Shown: positions 36,126 through 45,150 of the stretch, in pieces | How the letters are laid out: each line of letters opens with the position of its first letter | Position numbering within the stretch: position 1 is the first letter of the stretch | Assembly (NCBI RefSeq): GCF_014201835.1 | Contig: NZ_JACHFH010000001.1 | Location: forward strand, 1 to 64,000 | DNA: 64,000 nt | Origin: Pectinatus brassicae | Lineage (GTDB): Bacteria > Bacillota > Negativicutes > Selenomonadales > Selenomonadaceae | Direction of reading: 5' to 3' | Made by a program: the position numbers and the translations under genes | Notes under the pieces: model-generated | Told to the model about the DNA's origin: nothing | Databases searched by the model: none | What the model saw: the letters and a program-made list of their open reading frames with translations, nothing else

Positions 36126-36555
36126 ATTATCCCTGCCCCCTATTTTGTTATGTTTAATAGTATACGTGGGTACTCCCCATGTTTTGTCTACGTGTAAATT
36201 ATGGCATATCTTCCTCTTATTCATATTCCATTCATCCTTGATTAAAACTAAAATCCAGAAAAAGCGCTTCCTGCGACTTAGCCGTTCTTTACACGCCAAT
36301 GAAAATATCAAGTATTGAACAAGCAGTCCTCGGATAAATCAGGGATTTTTAACTATCTTCTTTTACCACTCAAGTCATATTACTGTCAATAAAACTATCC
36401 CTTAGTCTCTCTTCTGGTTACTGTTAATAATTCATTCCCGCTTAAAACAGGACTAAACTATCTTAGTTCTTATTCGTCCTGGAAGTTGTAAATACCTGTC
36501 TAAATATATAAATACCCATTATTCTTTTACGCTTGTAATTTAAAGACTTATTTAC
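36126..36555. other. Long intergenic region upstream of cheR
   Basis: About 430 bases without a convincing gene. A hairpin CAGGAC/GTCCTG (36448-36481) with an inner AACTA/TAGTT lies after the radical SAM gene and may end its transcript. A TTGACA box on the minus strand near 36389 lacks a good -10. An imperfect palindrome around AAGCGCTT (36256-36273) lies in the cheR leader. No cyclic di-GMP aptamer was recognised. Confidence 0.45.
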
Positions 36556-37764
36556 TTAACTATTACTAATGGCAGTAATGGCCATATCAGGAAATTCGCC
36601 TTTTAAACCACCTAAAAACATTTTAAGCCCTAAGGCATCTTCTAACTGCGGCATAACTGCTAAAAAAACATCAGGATCAATATTTAAATTGCGTACCTGA
36701 ATCTTATCAACTGACGTTTTTCGTAAAAATTTACGCCAAGCTGCTGCTTCTTTTTTATCATCATTAAAACCTGGAAAATACAGCATGTCCAATGTGATAT
36801 ATACGCCCTTGCTTTTAGCATAAATCAGTGACTGCATAACATCATCAAAATCATAATCAGAACGATAATAAGCCTTATAATTTTCCGGTATGGCACTTAT
36901 AATATTCACGCACATTCTGTCAAGCCCGGCATCAACGATTTTCATTATCGCCGCTGTATTGCCAGCATTCGTATTAATATTTATTTGGCCTTTATCCGTT
37001 TTACTACGTATCATTTTTATCGCTGCCGCAATATCATCAGCAATGAGTGCCGGTTCCCCTTCACAATTATGCCCAAAACTTAGTACGGCATCATTACCAT
37101 TACTTAAATGATATGTCCCTACATCTGCCATTTCCTGTGCAATAGCTATACTATCAACTTCATCGCTTTGAGCCTCAAGCAAACAGTTTAAACATTTAGC
37201 ATTACAGCATTCTGTTACTGGAATTTCCGTTTCCCAGCGGCGATAAAACAAGTTTTGCGCTGTACAACTATAAAGTTCCAGTGCATATTCAGCCATCTTA
37301 TTTACCAGATTATTCTGTGGCAAATCCCGCTTAGTCTGATTAATAAGGCCAGCCAAACTTTCGGTGTTATAGCGACTTGAATCCCACATATCGTCAAATT
37401 CAGTATAAGCGGCCGCTGCATATATTTCCCCCTTATATAAGGCTACTGCCGTATAGGCTTCTGCAGATAATTCCTCAGCCACTTCTTCTTTAGCAAAAGC
37501 AGGTGCATATAATCTTATATAGCCGGCTGGTAAAATCGCAGCTACTGCCTGCCCCAAAATTGGCAGCAGCTCATTATTTTTTTCTCCCAAGGGCATTCTT
37601 TGCGGCAGGGCAATTAATTCTGCATCTTCCGGTAATGGAATCAAATCTTTTTTGCTCAGTGCAATATTTTTTGTGCCACTTTTTCCCATTGCCGCTACTC
37701 CCGGGGCATCAAAAATATCGCCGCTGTCATCAGCATAAAGCAGTGTAATACTGGCCGTACTCAT
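36556..37764 (-). CDS. Radical SAM protein of unknown function
   Basis: The 402-residue protein has the radical SAM cluster motif C-x3-C-x2-C in CCNAKCLNC at about 187-194, followed by HNCEGEPAL (the GGEP-like SAM motif) and INTNAGNT. The first 180 residues form a separate domain of unknown kind with no cysteine cluster. The ATG used has GGAG 7 bases upstream; the one two codons earlier touches the ribosome site. It starts 11 bases after pth and is probably cotranscribed with it. I cannot name a substrate. Confidence 0.8.
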   Translation of the reverse strand: MSTASITLLYADDSGDIFDAPGVAAMGKSGTKNIALSKKDLIPLPEDAELIALPQRMPLGEKNNELLPILGQAVAAILPAGYIRLYAPAFAKEEVAEELSAEAYTAVALYKGEIYAAAAYTEFDDMWDSSRYNTESLAGLINQTKRDLPQNNLVNKMAEYALELYSCTAQNLFYRRWETEIPVTECCNAKCLNCLLEAQSDEVDSIAIAQEMADVGTYHLSNGNDAVLSFGHNCEGEPALIADDIAAAIKMIRSKTDKGQININTNAGNTAAIMKIVDAGLDRMCVNIISAIPENYKAYYRSDYDFDDVMQSLIYAKSKGVYITLDMLYFPGFNDDKKEAAAWRKFLRKTSVDKIQVRNLNIDPDVFLAVMPQLEDALGLKMFLGGLKGEFPDMAITAISNS

Positions 37765-37775
37765 CTTCATTCTCC

Positions 37776-38360
37776 TTATTTATTATTCTTTTTATTTTTA
37801 CGCGGATTATACTTATTCATGGCTCTATCCACAGATTCCGTTACAATACATTCCACAGCTGGTATTAAATCATTAATGGCTTTATCCACTGCAGCTTGAT
37901 CTTCTGGTAAAAACTTGGACAAAACATGGTCATTTACCTTCCAGTTAGGCAGCGGTCTGCCTATTCCTATACGCACATGCACAAATTCATCACTGCCGGT
38001 ACAGTTAATTATTGATTTGATGCCGTTATGACCGCCTGAACTTCCTTTACTGCGAATTCTTATCAATCCTGGCGGCAAATCCATATCATCATGAACTACA
38101 ATAAGCTCATCAGAATTACTTTTATACCAATTCATTGCCGGTGCAATTGCCTCACCACTTAAATTCATATAGGTCAATGGTTTTACCAATAATACTTTTT
38201 CTGAACCTATCATCGCCTGCGCTGTAAGTGCCTTAAATTTTTCCTGCCAATTAGTCACCGCTAATTTTTTTGCCAATGCGTCAATAAACATAAACCCCAC
38301 ATTATGCCTTGTTTTGCTATATTCCAGTCCGGGATTGCCTAATCCGGTAATTATTTTCAT
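37776..38360 (-). CDS. pth: Peptidyl-tRNA hydrolase
   Basis: Frees tRNA from peptidyl-tRNA that drops off ribosomes. The 194-residue enzyme has GLGNPGLEYSKTRHNVGF with the catalytic histidine, the VHDDMDLPPG motif and GSSGGHNGI. The ribosome site AGGAGG is strong. A Lys/Asn-rich tail (NPRKNKKNNK) ends it. The neighbourhood glmU-prs-pth is conserved in Bacillota. Confidence 0.96.
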   Translation of the reverse strand: MKIITGLGNPGLEYSKTRHNVGFMFIDALAKKLAVTNWQEKFKALTAQAMIGSEKVLLVKPLTYMNLSGEAIAPAMNWYKSNSDELIVVHDDMDLPPGLIRIRSKGSSGGHNGIKSIINCTGSDEFVHVRIGIGRPLPNWKVNDHVLSKFLPEDQAAVDKAINDLIPAVECIVTESVDRAMNKYNPRKNKKNNK

Positions 38361-38469
38361 CGTAAAAAATCCTCCTATATTGTCTCCCTAGCTTGTAATT
38401 ATTAGTATTAATATGTGTACTACGCAATAATATAAACCAATATTTTATCCATGATATTTCTTATGTAAT

Positions 38470-39255
38470 TTACTTATTTTTATCAAGCGGCGAACATTCT
38501 ATTAACTCCTCAAACTCTTTATTTGCCATAGGGCGATAATAAAAAAATCCTTGCGCATAAATGCAGCCTATTTTACGTAAAAAATCTACTTGTTCCTGCT
38601 TCTCCACGCCTTCTGGTATTATCAACATATTAAGCCATTGTCCCATATGAACAACTGTTTTAATTATATCGCGACCTTTTTTGCTACTTGATTCTAAAAA
38701 TCGCATATCAATTTTTAAAATATTAGCCTTTATGTCCTTTAATATATTAAGCGAGGAATAACCACTGCCAAAATCATCAATTAGAACATTAAAACCATAA
38801 TCCATTAACTTGGCTGATAGATTTATAATCTGCTCAGATTTATCGACATAAATACTTTCGGTTATTTCCAGTTCTAACAGTTTTGGACTTATATCATACT
38901 TTTCTATTAGTTCTGTTAAAATTTTATATACATCTATATCAACTACATCCATACGCGATATATTCACTGAAATTGGAGTTACATTTTTTTTATTATCAAT
39001 ACGGTTGCGCAGCCATCGTACGGCCTCTTCCCATATATATGTATCAAGTCGTTCAATAAACCCTGACTCCTCAAATAAAGGAATAAACTTTCCCGGTGAA
39101 ATGATTCCTTTTTGCGGATGCTCCCAGCGAACAAGTATTTCAGCGCCGACAATTTCGCCGTTATTCATATTACATTTAGGTTGAAAATAAAGTTTAAACT
39201 CGCCCTTTGCCAATGCTTTATTGGAATCGTTGAGCAGCTCTTGTGCTTCCTGCAT
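38470..39255 (-). CDS. EAL domain: 3' part of a GGDEF-EAL gene split by a one-base shift
   Basis: Cyclic di-GMP phosphodiesterase domain of 261 residues. The first motif is EILVRW, with Ile in place of Ala in EAL, but the metal-binding Glu is kept. VNISRMD, LEITESIY, IDDFGSGYSSL, KIDMRF, EGVE and QGFFYYRPM retain all main catalytic residues, so it is probably active. The ATG lies at the end of a run of seven As with no ribosome site before it. The protein is best read as the continuation of the GGDEF frame after a -1 shift. Confidence 0.8.
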   Translation of the reverse strand: MQEAQELLNDSNKALAKGEFKLYFQPKCNMNNGEIVGAEILVRWEHPQKGIISPGKFIPLFEESGFIERLDTYIWEEAVRWLRNRIDNKKNVTPISVNISRMDVVDIDVYKILTELIEKYDISPKLLELEITESIYVDKSEQIINLSAKLMDYGFNVLIDDFGSGYSSLNILKDIKANILKIDMRFLESSSKKGRDIIKTVVHMGQWLNMLIIPEGVEKQEQVDFLRKIGCIYAQGFFYYRPMANKEFEELIECSPLDKNK

Positions 39256-39791
39256 TTTTTTCTTGTTGCATTATTAAAATAAGCTACATGCTTAAAATAA
39301 TTCTTTTTTACCGAGCGAAGAGCCATTACAGCCCCATCATATAAAAAATTGGCTGTTGCCGCTTCATCGGAAGGACAAATGCCAATTGCCGGAACTACTT
39401 CCATGGGAACAGAAAGTGCGGCAAAAATTTCAAATATACTCTCTATTGTTTTTTTCTCATTGTCAGCACTGGTAAATATAGCAAAAACATCGCCAGCCAT
39501 GCGACTTAAAACATATTCCGGCTCCATAAACTTTTTTTGCAGACTGCCAGCAATACTGCACAATATTTTATCGCCTATTTTTATACCATAGATTGAATTT
39601 ATAAAACTAAATTTTTCTATATCTACACAAATCATTATTTTTTCCGCATTACTATTAAGCAACCTACTTACTTTTTCGTAAAATATCTGTCTGTTATTTA
39701 AACCGGTTAGAATATCACAATTCTTATGATAGTCCAGCTGTTTTTGCAAATTTTCAAGTTGTGCCAAAACAGCCACATCATTGGCAAACAT
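39165..39791 (-). CDS. Degenerate GGDEF domain: 5' part of the split GGDEF-EAL gene
   Basis: The first 175 residues form a GGDEF fold: NCDILTGLNNRQIFYEKV, CVDIEKFSFINSIYG, and AGDVF in place of GGDEF, so cyclase activity is unlikely. A coil of about 20 residues precedes it and no sensor domain is present. After AYFNNATRKK the frame leaves the family and runs 33 residues of unrelated sequence to a stop, while the EAL frame opens exactly there. Such inactive GGDEF domains often regulate the attached EAL. Confidence 0.78.
   Translation of the reverse strand: MFANDVAVLAQLENLQKQLDYHKNCDILTGLNNRQIFYEKVSRLLNSNAEKIMICVDIEKFSFINSIYGIKIGDKILCSIAGSLQKKFMEPEYVLSRMAGDVFAIFTSADNEKKTIESIFEIFAALSVPMEVVPAIGICPSDEAATANFLYDGAVMALRSVKKNYFKHVAYFNNATRKKCRKHKSCSTIPIKHWQRASLNFIFNLNVI
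39255..39261 (-). other. A_AAA_AAA heptamer at the GGDEF/EAL frame change
   Basis: On the minus strand the codons AGA AAA AAA TGC place the seven As in the X_XXY_YYZ phase of a classical -1 slippery site. A -1 slip continues as ATG CAG GAA, the EAL frame. One added A would do the same. Confidence 0.7.
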
Positions 39792-39856
39792 AAATATACC
39801 TCCTTTTGAATATATTTATTATAGCAAATATCAGTCTTTCTGATATGATTATCAAC

Positions 39857-39895
39857 AAAAAAATAAAAGCTTTCATTTGCTGAATGAAAACTTTT
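39857..39895 (-). terminator. Terminator after uppP
   Basis: AAAAGCTTTCATT (39865-39877) pairs with AATGAAAACTTTT (39883-39895) with one mismatch, followed by a T-rich stretch on the minus strand. Confidence 0.75.
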
Positions 39896-39914
39896 ATTCA
39901 ATCACAATTATATT

Positions 39915-40739
39915 TTACCCTAAGACAATAAAATATGCAAAGACTATCAGTCCTAAAATTATTCTATACCAACCAAAAGCTTTAAAATCATTATTTTTTA
40001 TATAACGCAATAAAAATTTAATCGATATAATTGATACGATATAGGCAACAATCATCCCCACTACTAATACCACAAGTTCCTGCATTGAATAGTTCAAGCC
40101 AAATTTTACTATTTTCAAAAAACTGGCACCAAACATCACTGGTATTGCTAAAAAAAATGTAAATTCAGTTGCTACATAACGCGATGTCCCAAACAATAAG
40201 CCACCGATAATTGTTGATCCTGAGCGTGATGTTCCCGGAACAAGTGCCAACACCTGAAAAACACCAATAATGAATGCTCTTTTATAATCAAGCTCTTCGA
40301 GTGTATTTATTACCGGCTGACGATGTTTGTTATAATTTTCAATGATAATAAACAAAATACCATATAAAACTAAAGTAAAAGCAACAACATGAGCATTCAT
40401 AAAATGCTTTTCCATGTAGTTATTGAAAATCAGCCCAATGACTGCTGCGGGTATGCAGGCAATTATAACTTTTTGCCAAAGCAAAAATGTCTGCTTTTTT
40501 TCTACGCTTGTCTTTTTAGTACTAAAAGGATTTAAGCGAGTAAAGTTTAATACCACGACAGCTAAAATAGCCCCCAATTGTATCACGACCAAAAACATAT
40601 CCATAAACTTAGGACTTACCTGCATATTTATGAATTCATTGACTAAAATCATATGACCGGTACTGCTTATAGGCAGCCATTCGGTCAACCCCTCAACGAT
40701 TCCTAAAATTACCGCTTTTAGTATTATAATTACATCCAA
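39915..40739 (-). CDS. uppP: Undecaprenyl-diphosphatase
   Basis: Integral membrane enzyme (BacA type) of 274 residues with about eight membrane segments that recycles the lipid carrier for peptidoglycan and other surface polymers. Family motifs are EGLTEWLPISSTGHM near residue 16 and LVPGTSRSGSTI near residue 166. The gene has its own terminator. Confidence 0.96.
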   Translation of the reverse strand: MDVIIILKAVILGIVEGLTEWLPISSTGHMILVNEFINMQVSPKFMDMFLVVIQLGAILAVVVLNFTRLNPFSTKKTSVEKKQTFLLWQKVIIACIPAAVIGLIFNNYMEKHFMNAHVVAFTLVLYGILFIIIENYNKHRQPVINTLEELDYKRAFIIGVFQVLALVPGTSRSGSTIIGGLLFGTSRYVATEFTFFLAIPVMFGASFLKIVKFGLNYSMQELVVLVVGMIVAYIVSIISIKFLLRYIKNNDFKAFGWYRIILGLIVFAYFIVLG

Positions 40740-40778
40740 AATTAATATTCTCCCATAATAAATCTTTTATTATATTTC

Positions 40779-40812
40779 CTAAAAAAAGCCTTTCCTTAAT
40801 AAGGAAAGGCTG
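40779..40812 (-). terminator. Terminator after prs
   Basis: GCCTTTCCTT (40788-40797) pairs exactly with AAGGAAAGGC (40801-40810), with a T run on the minus strand. Confidence 0.88.
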
Positions 40813-40837
40813 GATTTAGTGCATATTACAACAAGAG

Positions 40838-41812
40838 TTATACCTTAGTCTGTACAGCATCTGCCATGTCAAACAATTTACTTACTGATGTTTGTGTGTA
40901 TATGCGGGCAATAGCTTCACCAATAGCCGGTGCCATTGACAATGTAATTACTTTACTGGAAACCTTGTCTTCAGATAATGCTATAGTATTAGTTATAACT
41001 AATTCATCAATCGGAGACTCATCAATGCGCTGAATTGCCGGATCACTCAATATACCATGAGTACAGCAAGCATATATTGATTTAACGCCACGAGCTTTTA
41101 AGGCTTTAGCGCCTTCACATAAAGAACCAGCTGTATCAACGATATCATCGATTATTATAGCATCTTTGCCCTCTACGTCACCAATAAGGCTCATAACTTC
41201 GGCCTTACCTGGCATTGGACGTCTTTTTTCAATAATTGCAATTGGGGCATTTAATCTATCCGCTAAGCTGCGGGCACGTGTAACACCACCAAGATCTGGT
41301 GATACAACAACAATATTAGATAATTTCTTTTCCCGAATATATCTAGCTAATACTGGCGCTGCTGCTAAATGATCAACTGGGATATCAAAAAATCCCTGTA
41401 TCTGACCAGCATGTAAATCAACAGTAACTACTCTGTCTACACCAGCAGTTGTCATTAAATTGGCGATTAACTTTGCTGAAATAGGTTCACGACCGCGTGT
41501 TTTTCTGTCCTGACGCGCATACGCATAATATGGCACTACTGCTGTTATATTGCGTGCTGATGCTCTTTTACAAGCATCTACCATTATAAGCAATTCCATC
41601 AGATTATCATTTACCGGCTGACTTGTCGGCTGAATAATAAAAACATCCTTACCTCTGATGCTTTCACTAATCATAACCTGAGTTTCACCGTTGTTAAAGT
41701 GTCCCACAAACGCATGGCATAGTTCAACACCTATATAATCTACCACCTCTTGTGCCAACTGAGAATTGGCGTTACCGGTAAGAATACATAGTTTGTCTGT
41801 GTCCAAAATCAT
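40838..41812 (-). CDS. prs: Ribose-phosphate pyrophosphokinase
   Basis: Makes PRPP from ribose 5-phosphate and ATP for nucleotide, histidine and tryptophan synthesis. The 324-residue protein has the full family set: FNNGETQV, DLHAGQIQGFFDIPVDHL, SPDLGGVTRAR, KRRP and the PRPP loop IIDDIVDTAGSL. It follows glmU on the same strand as in Bacillus, but with a hairpin between them. Confidence 0.97.
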   Translation of the reverse strand: MILDTDKLCILTGNANSQLAQEVVDYIGVELCHAFVGHFNNGETQVMISESIRGKDVFIIQPTSQPVNDNLMELLIMVDACKRASARNITAVVPYYAYARQDRKTRGREPISAKLIANLMTTAGVDRVVTVDLHAGQIQGFFDIPVDHLAAAPVLARYIREKKLSNIVVVSPDLGGVTRARSLADRLNAPIAIIEKRRPMPGKAEVMSLIGDVEGKDAIIIDDIVDTAGSLCEGAKALKARGVKSIYACCTHGILSDPAIQRIDESPIDELVITNTIALSEDKVSSKVITLSMAPAIGEAIARIYTQTSVSKLFDMADAVQTKV

Positions 41813-41910
41813 TAACTCTCCTCCTGCAATTCATATGCATAAATAAATTTTTATTATAAAAGATACATATTTTATAATATGTTCTTTATAAACCATATCC
41901 CCATAATTAT

Positions 41911-41961
41911 AAATGAGCAAAACTATAATAGGTTCTTCTATTATATATCTTGCTCACTTAT
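41911..41961 (-). repeat. Imperfect inverted repeat between glmU and prs
   Basis: AATGAGCAA and TTGCTCACTT arms with an inner CTATAATAG/CTATTATA pairing form a long hairpin. The minus-strand sequence after it is AT-rich but lacks a pure T run, so it may be a weak terminator or processing site. Confidence 0.5.
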
Positions 41962-41978
41962 AATTTCAATACATTATT

Positions 41979-43355
41979 TTAATTTCTTTTGTCTTTCCAT
42001 TTAGCTATATTTTTTTGGCGTGATCTGCCCACAGCTAATTCACCAGCCGGAACATCCTGAGTAATAGTAGAGCCAGCTCCCACATAAGAGCCTTTACCTA
42101 CAGTCACTGGAGCAATTAAATTAGAATTACAGCCAACAAAAGCATCATCTTCAATAACAGTGCGTTGTTTTACTTTACCGTCATAATTTACTGTTATTGT
42201 ACCACAGCCCATATTTACACCAGAACCAATATCACTATCGCCAATATAACTCAAATGCGGCAATTTAGTGCCTTCCCCAACATTAGAATTTTTTACTTCA
42301 ACAAAATTACCAATATGCACACCAGCGGCAATTTTGGTATTTGGACGCAAATGTACATATGGTCCTATAGTAGTTTTTGCCCCTATCTCACATTCATGAG
42401 CATATGTAAAAGAAATGACGGCTTCATCACCAATCATGGTATCACTAAAACGGCTGCATGGACCGATCTCACAATTGCTGCCAATTTTTGACTGGCCTTC
42501 AATCCATGTTGACGGATAAATAATTGTATCACGACCTACAGTTACGTCAACGTCAATATATGTAGTAGCCGGATCCATTATCGTCACACCTTCCGCCATT
42601 AACTGACGATTTTTACGGCGATGTAATATACGTTCCGCTTCGGATAAATTTTGACGGGAATTTATCCCTAAAGTTGCTTCGTAATTTTTTACAGCCATAG
42701 CTGCTATTTTTTTACCCTGCTGCTGCAATATTTCTAATACATCGGGTAAGTAGTATTCTCCCTGGGCATTATCATGACCGACCTTATCAAGTGCTGCAAA
42801 TAAATCTTTGCCATTAAAACAGTATATACCTGTATTAACTTCGGTTATTGCTTTTTCAGCAGTAGTGGCATCTTTTTCTTCAACAATTCTTTTAACATCC
42901 CCGTTAAAAGCCCTGATAATTCGACCATAGCCGGTAGGATTAGGCATAACAGCCGTTAGCACTGATGCCTGAGCATGCTCAGATTTATGCATATCATAAA
43001 AATTGGCCAGCATTTTAGCTGTCAATAATGGTGTATCACCGCATAAAACCATGACAGTGTCATCATCATTTATTAATTTTTTTGCCTGCAATACAGCATG
43101 ACCAGTTCCTAACTGTTCTTCCTGTACTACGACCTGTACAGCATCACCGACAACTTCTGCTACTTTGTCACGACCAAAACCGACAACTACAATATTTTTC
43201 ACAGCTCCAGCAGCTACTGCCGCATCAATCACATGATTCACCATAGCCTTACCGCCAACACGATGCAAAACTTTTGGCAAATCAGATTTCATGCGTGTGC
43301 CTTTACCAGCTGCTAATATTATTGTAGAAAATTCCCCAGTACTCAAATTATTCAC
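41979..43355 (-). CDS. glmU: Bifunctional UDP-N-acetylglucosamine pyrophosphorylase / glucosamine-1-phosphate N-acetyltransferase
   Basis: Makes UDP-GlcNAc for peptidoglycan and lipopolysaccharide. The 458-residue protein has an N-terminal nucleotidyltransferase with LAAGKGTRMKSDLPKVLH and a C-terminal left-handed beta-helix of hexapeptide repeats (about 250-450) containing GPYVHLRP and EVKNS. The start is a GTG that overlaps the gntR-type gene by 8 bases; a TTG three codons later is also possible. It belongs to an ispE-gntR-glmU operon. Confidence 0.95.
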   Translation of the reverse strand: MNNLSTGEFSTIILAAGKGTRMKSDLPKVLHRVGGKAMVNHVIDAAVAAGAVKNIVVVGFGRDKVAEVVGDAVQVVVQEEQLGTGHAVLQAKKLINDDDTVMVLCGDTPLLTAKMLANFYDMHKSEHAQASVLTAVMPNPTGYGRIIRAFNGDVKRIVEEKDATTAEKAITEVNTGIYCFNGKDLFAALDKVGHDNAQGEYYLPDVLEILQQQGKKIAAMAVKNYEATLGINSRQNLSEAERILHRRKNRQLMAEGVTIMDPATTYIDVDVTVGRDTIIYPSTWIEGQSKIGSNCEIGPCSRFSDTMIGDEAVISFTYAHECEIGAKTTIGPYVHLRPNTKIAAGVHIGNFVEVKNSNVGEGTKLPHLSYIGDSDIGSGVNMGCGTITVNYDGKVKQRTVIEDDAFVGCNSNLIAPVTVGKGSYVGAGSTITQDVPAGELAVGRSRQKNIAKWKDKRN

Positions 43356-44064
43356 TTTCCTTTTCTTCTATATCATCATCTTGCTGTAAATCTTTCATGC
43401 TTTTTAATAATGTCTGCTCGGATTTTTCCATATGTTTTTCGGCTGCTTTTTGTGCCTCCAAAACATTGCCCTGAGCAATCGTATCGACAATACGGCGATG
43501 CTCATCGAGCGTTTCCCGCAAACGTCCCGGATAAGACATTGACTTGGTTCGATAACTGGTCAGCTGTTCACGTAGATTGGAAATAATTCCCACCAATCGA
43601 TTGTTACGGCTGGCTTTATATAATAAATCATGAAATTTAGTATCGATCTCTACTATTTTATTCATGTCATTTTTTTCGATATATTCACCTATTTTTACCA
43701 GTAAACGCTGTAATTCCTCAAGCTCATCATCAGAAATGCGTTCAGCAGCCAAACCATTAGCCAGTGAGTCCAAAGCAGTTCGTATCTCAAATACTTCATT
43801 GACATCACGAATAGATAAATTAGCTACATATGTTCCCCGCCGCGGCATCATTATAACATAGCCTTCTAGTTCCAGTTTGCGGATTGCTTCGCGCACTGGT
43901 GTGCGGCTTACACCTAATTCTTCCGCTACATGTATCTCCATCAAACGCTGACCGGGTCTTAATATTCCTGTCCTTATTGCATTGCGCATAGTTTCAAAAA
44001 CAACTTCCCGCAACGGTTGATAGCTGTCAAGCTTTATAGGCATAAGTTTTTTTCTTGTTTCCAC
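43348..44064 (-). CDS. GntR family transcriptional regulator (FadR/FCD type)
   Basis: DNA-binding regulator of 238 residues. The winged helix (about 13-75) has GILRPGQRLMEIHVAEELGV and SRTPVREAIRKLELEGYV, and the C-terminal helical FCD domain binds a ligand. The start is GTG with AAGGGGAG 7 bases before it. In Bacillus this spot between ispE and glmU holds purR and others, so this is a replacement. Ligand and targets are unknown. Confidence 0.88.
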   Translation of the reverse strand: METRKKLMPIKLDSYQPLREVVFETMRNAIRTGILRPGQRLMEIHVAEELGVSRTPVREAIRKLELEGYVIMMPRRGTYVANLSIRDVNEVFEIRTALDSLANGLAAERISDDELEELQRLLVKIGEYIEKNDMNKIVEIDTKFHDLLYKASRNNRLVGIISNLREQLTSYRTKSMSYPGRLRETLDEHRRIVDTIAQGNVLEAQKAAEKHMEKSEQTLLKSMKDLQQDDDIEEKESE

Positions 44065-44067
44065 TTT

Positions 44068-44943
44068 TTATCTCCCCTTATTTTCATTTACGGGTGATGT
44101 CACATATACACTGAGATCTTTATATTTTGCCGCAAATTTTTGGGCTACATCTTCAGCCTTTTTTTTATCATCACAAACAGCAAAAACACTAGGACCGCTG
44201 CCGGACATAAGTGCTGCCTTGGCCCCATATGTACAAAGCATTTTTTTATACTCCTGCAGCTGAGGATATCTATTTATAGTTACACTTTCCAAGACATTAT
44301 CCAAGGTTTTGCATATTGTATCCAAACTCTTATTGCATAACGCCGCCAGCATGGATTTTGTTGCCGGATGCTGCTCAACTATTTCCGCTTTATAATTATT
44401 ATATACCCAGGCTGTGGAAACACCTATTTTAGGTTTTACTACTACAAAGGCACAATCCGGCATCGCATCAACAGCTGCAATTTTTTCACCGCGGCCTGTT
44501 GCCAGCATTGTCCCCCCCTTTATACAAAAAGGAATATCTGAGCCTAACTGCCCGCCCAGTTCGCATAAATCGTCATCGCTTTTATTTAAAGCAAACAACT
44601 CATTTAAGCCGCGCAGTACCGCTGCTGCGTCAGCACTGCCACCGGCCAGACCGGCAGCTATCGGGATATTTTTTTGCAGGGATATATTTACTCCACAATT
44701 TACATCATATGTTTTTAAAAATAATTGGGCCGCTTTATATATAAGATTATCTTTATCATCGTCGACACCGTCTACTTTACAATCTAGTATTATATCGCAA
44801 CTATCATTTTTTTCAACCATAATTACATCATGCAAATCTATCGCTTGCATAATCATTTCTACTTCATGATAACCATCATCACGTTTACCAAGAATATCCA
44901 GTGTTAAATTTATCTTTCCATTAGCTGTTATTTTCAAAAACAA
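44068..44943 (-). CDS. ispE: 4-diphosphocytidyl-2-C-methyl-D-erythritol kinase
   Basis: GHMP kinase of the MEP pathway for isoprenoid precursors, about 292 residues. The core starts KITANGKINLTLDILGKRDDGYHE, with the phosphate-binding loop PIAAGLAGGSADAAAVLRGL in the middle and GSGPSVFAV near the end. The frame is open 33 codons further upstream without similarity. A TTG with GGAG 4 bases upstream, or a TTG two codons later, fits the conserved N-terminus. Confidence 0.92.
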   Translation of the reverse strand: MFLKITANGKINLTLDILGKRDDGYHEVEMIMQAIDLHDVIMVEKNDSCDIILDCKVDGVDDDKDNLIYKAAQLFLKTYDVNCGVNISLQKNIPIAAGLAGGSADAAAVLRGLNELFALNKSDDDLCELGGQLGSDIPFCIKGGTMLATGRGEKIAAVDAMPDCAFVVVKPKIGVSTAWVYNNYKAEIVEQHPATKSMLAALCNKSLDTICKTLDNVLESVTINRYPQLQEYKKMLCTYGAKAALMSGSGPSVFAVCDDKKKAEDVAQKFAAKYKDLSVYVTSPVNENKGR

Positions 44944-45035
44944 TTCACTCCATTGGGAAATACTTCTATTATATACAAATATAATAAGATTGTAACAATT
45001 TTTTCCGCAAACAGCAATACTTTCTCCCTTTCTTC

Positions 45036-45064
45036 TTGACAATATTAGTTATAAATCGCATAAT
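45036..45064 (+). promoter_or_regulatory. Promoter of the P-type ATPase-like operon
   Basis: Perfect TTGACA (45036-45041), 17-base spacer and CATAAT (45059-45064), followed by an 86-base AT-rich leader. Confidence 0.72.
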
Positions 45065-45150
45065 GAAGTTGAAATAATCCTATTTTATAATTTAATATAT
45101 TAAAATTATAATTTTTCTTACTAATAATTATCATTTAGAGGATACCCCTT

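Noticed and set aside
36126-36311. Longer cheR start giving 62 extra residues
   Set aside because: The added part has no CheR similarity, and a GGGGG ribosome site precedes the internal ATG.
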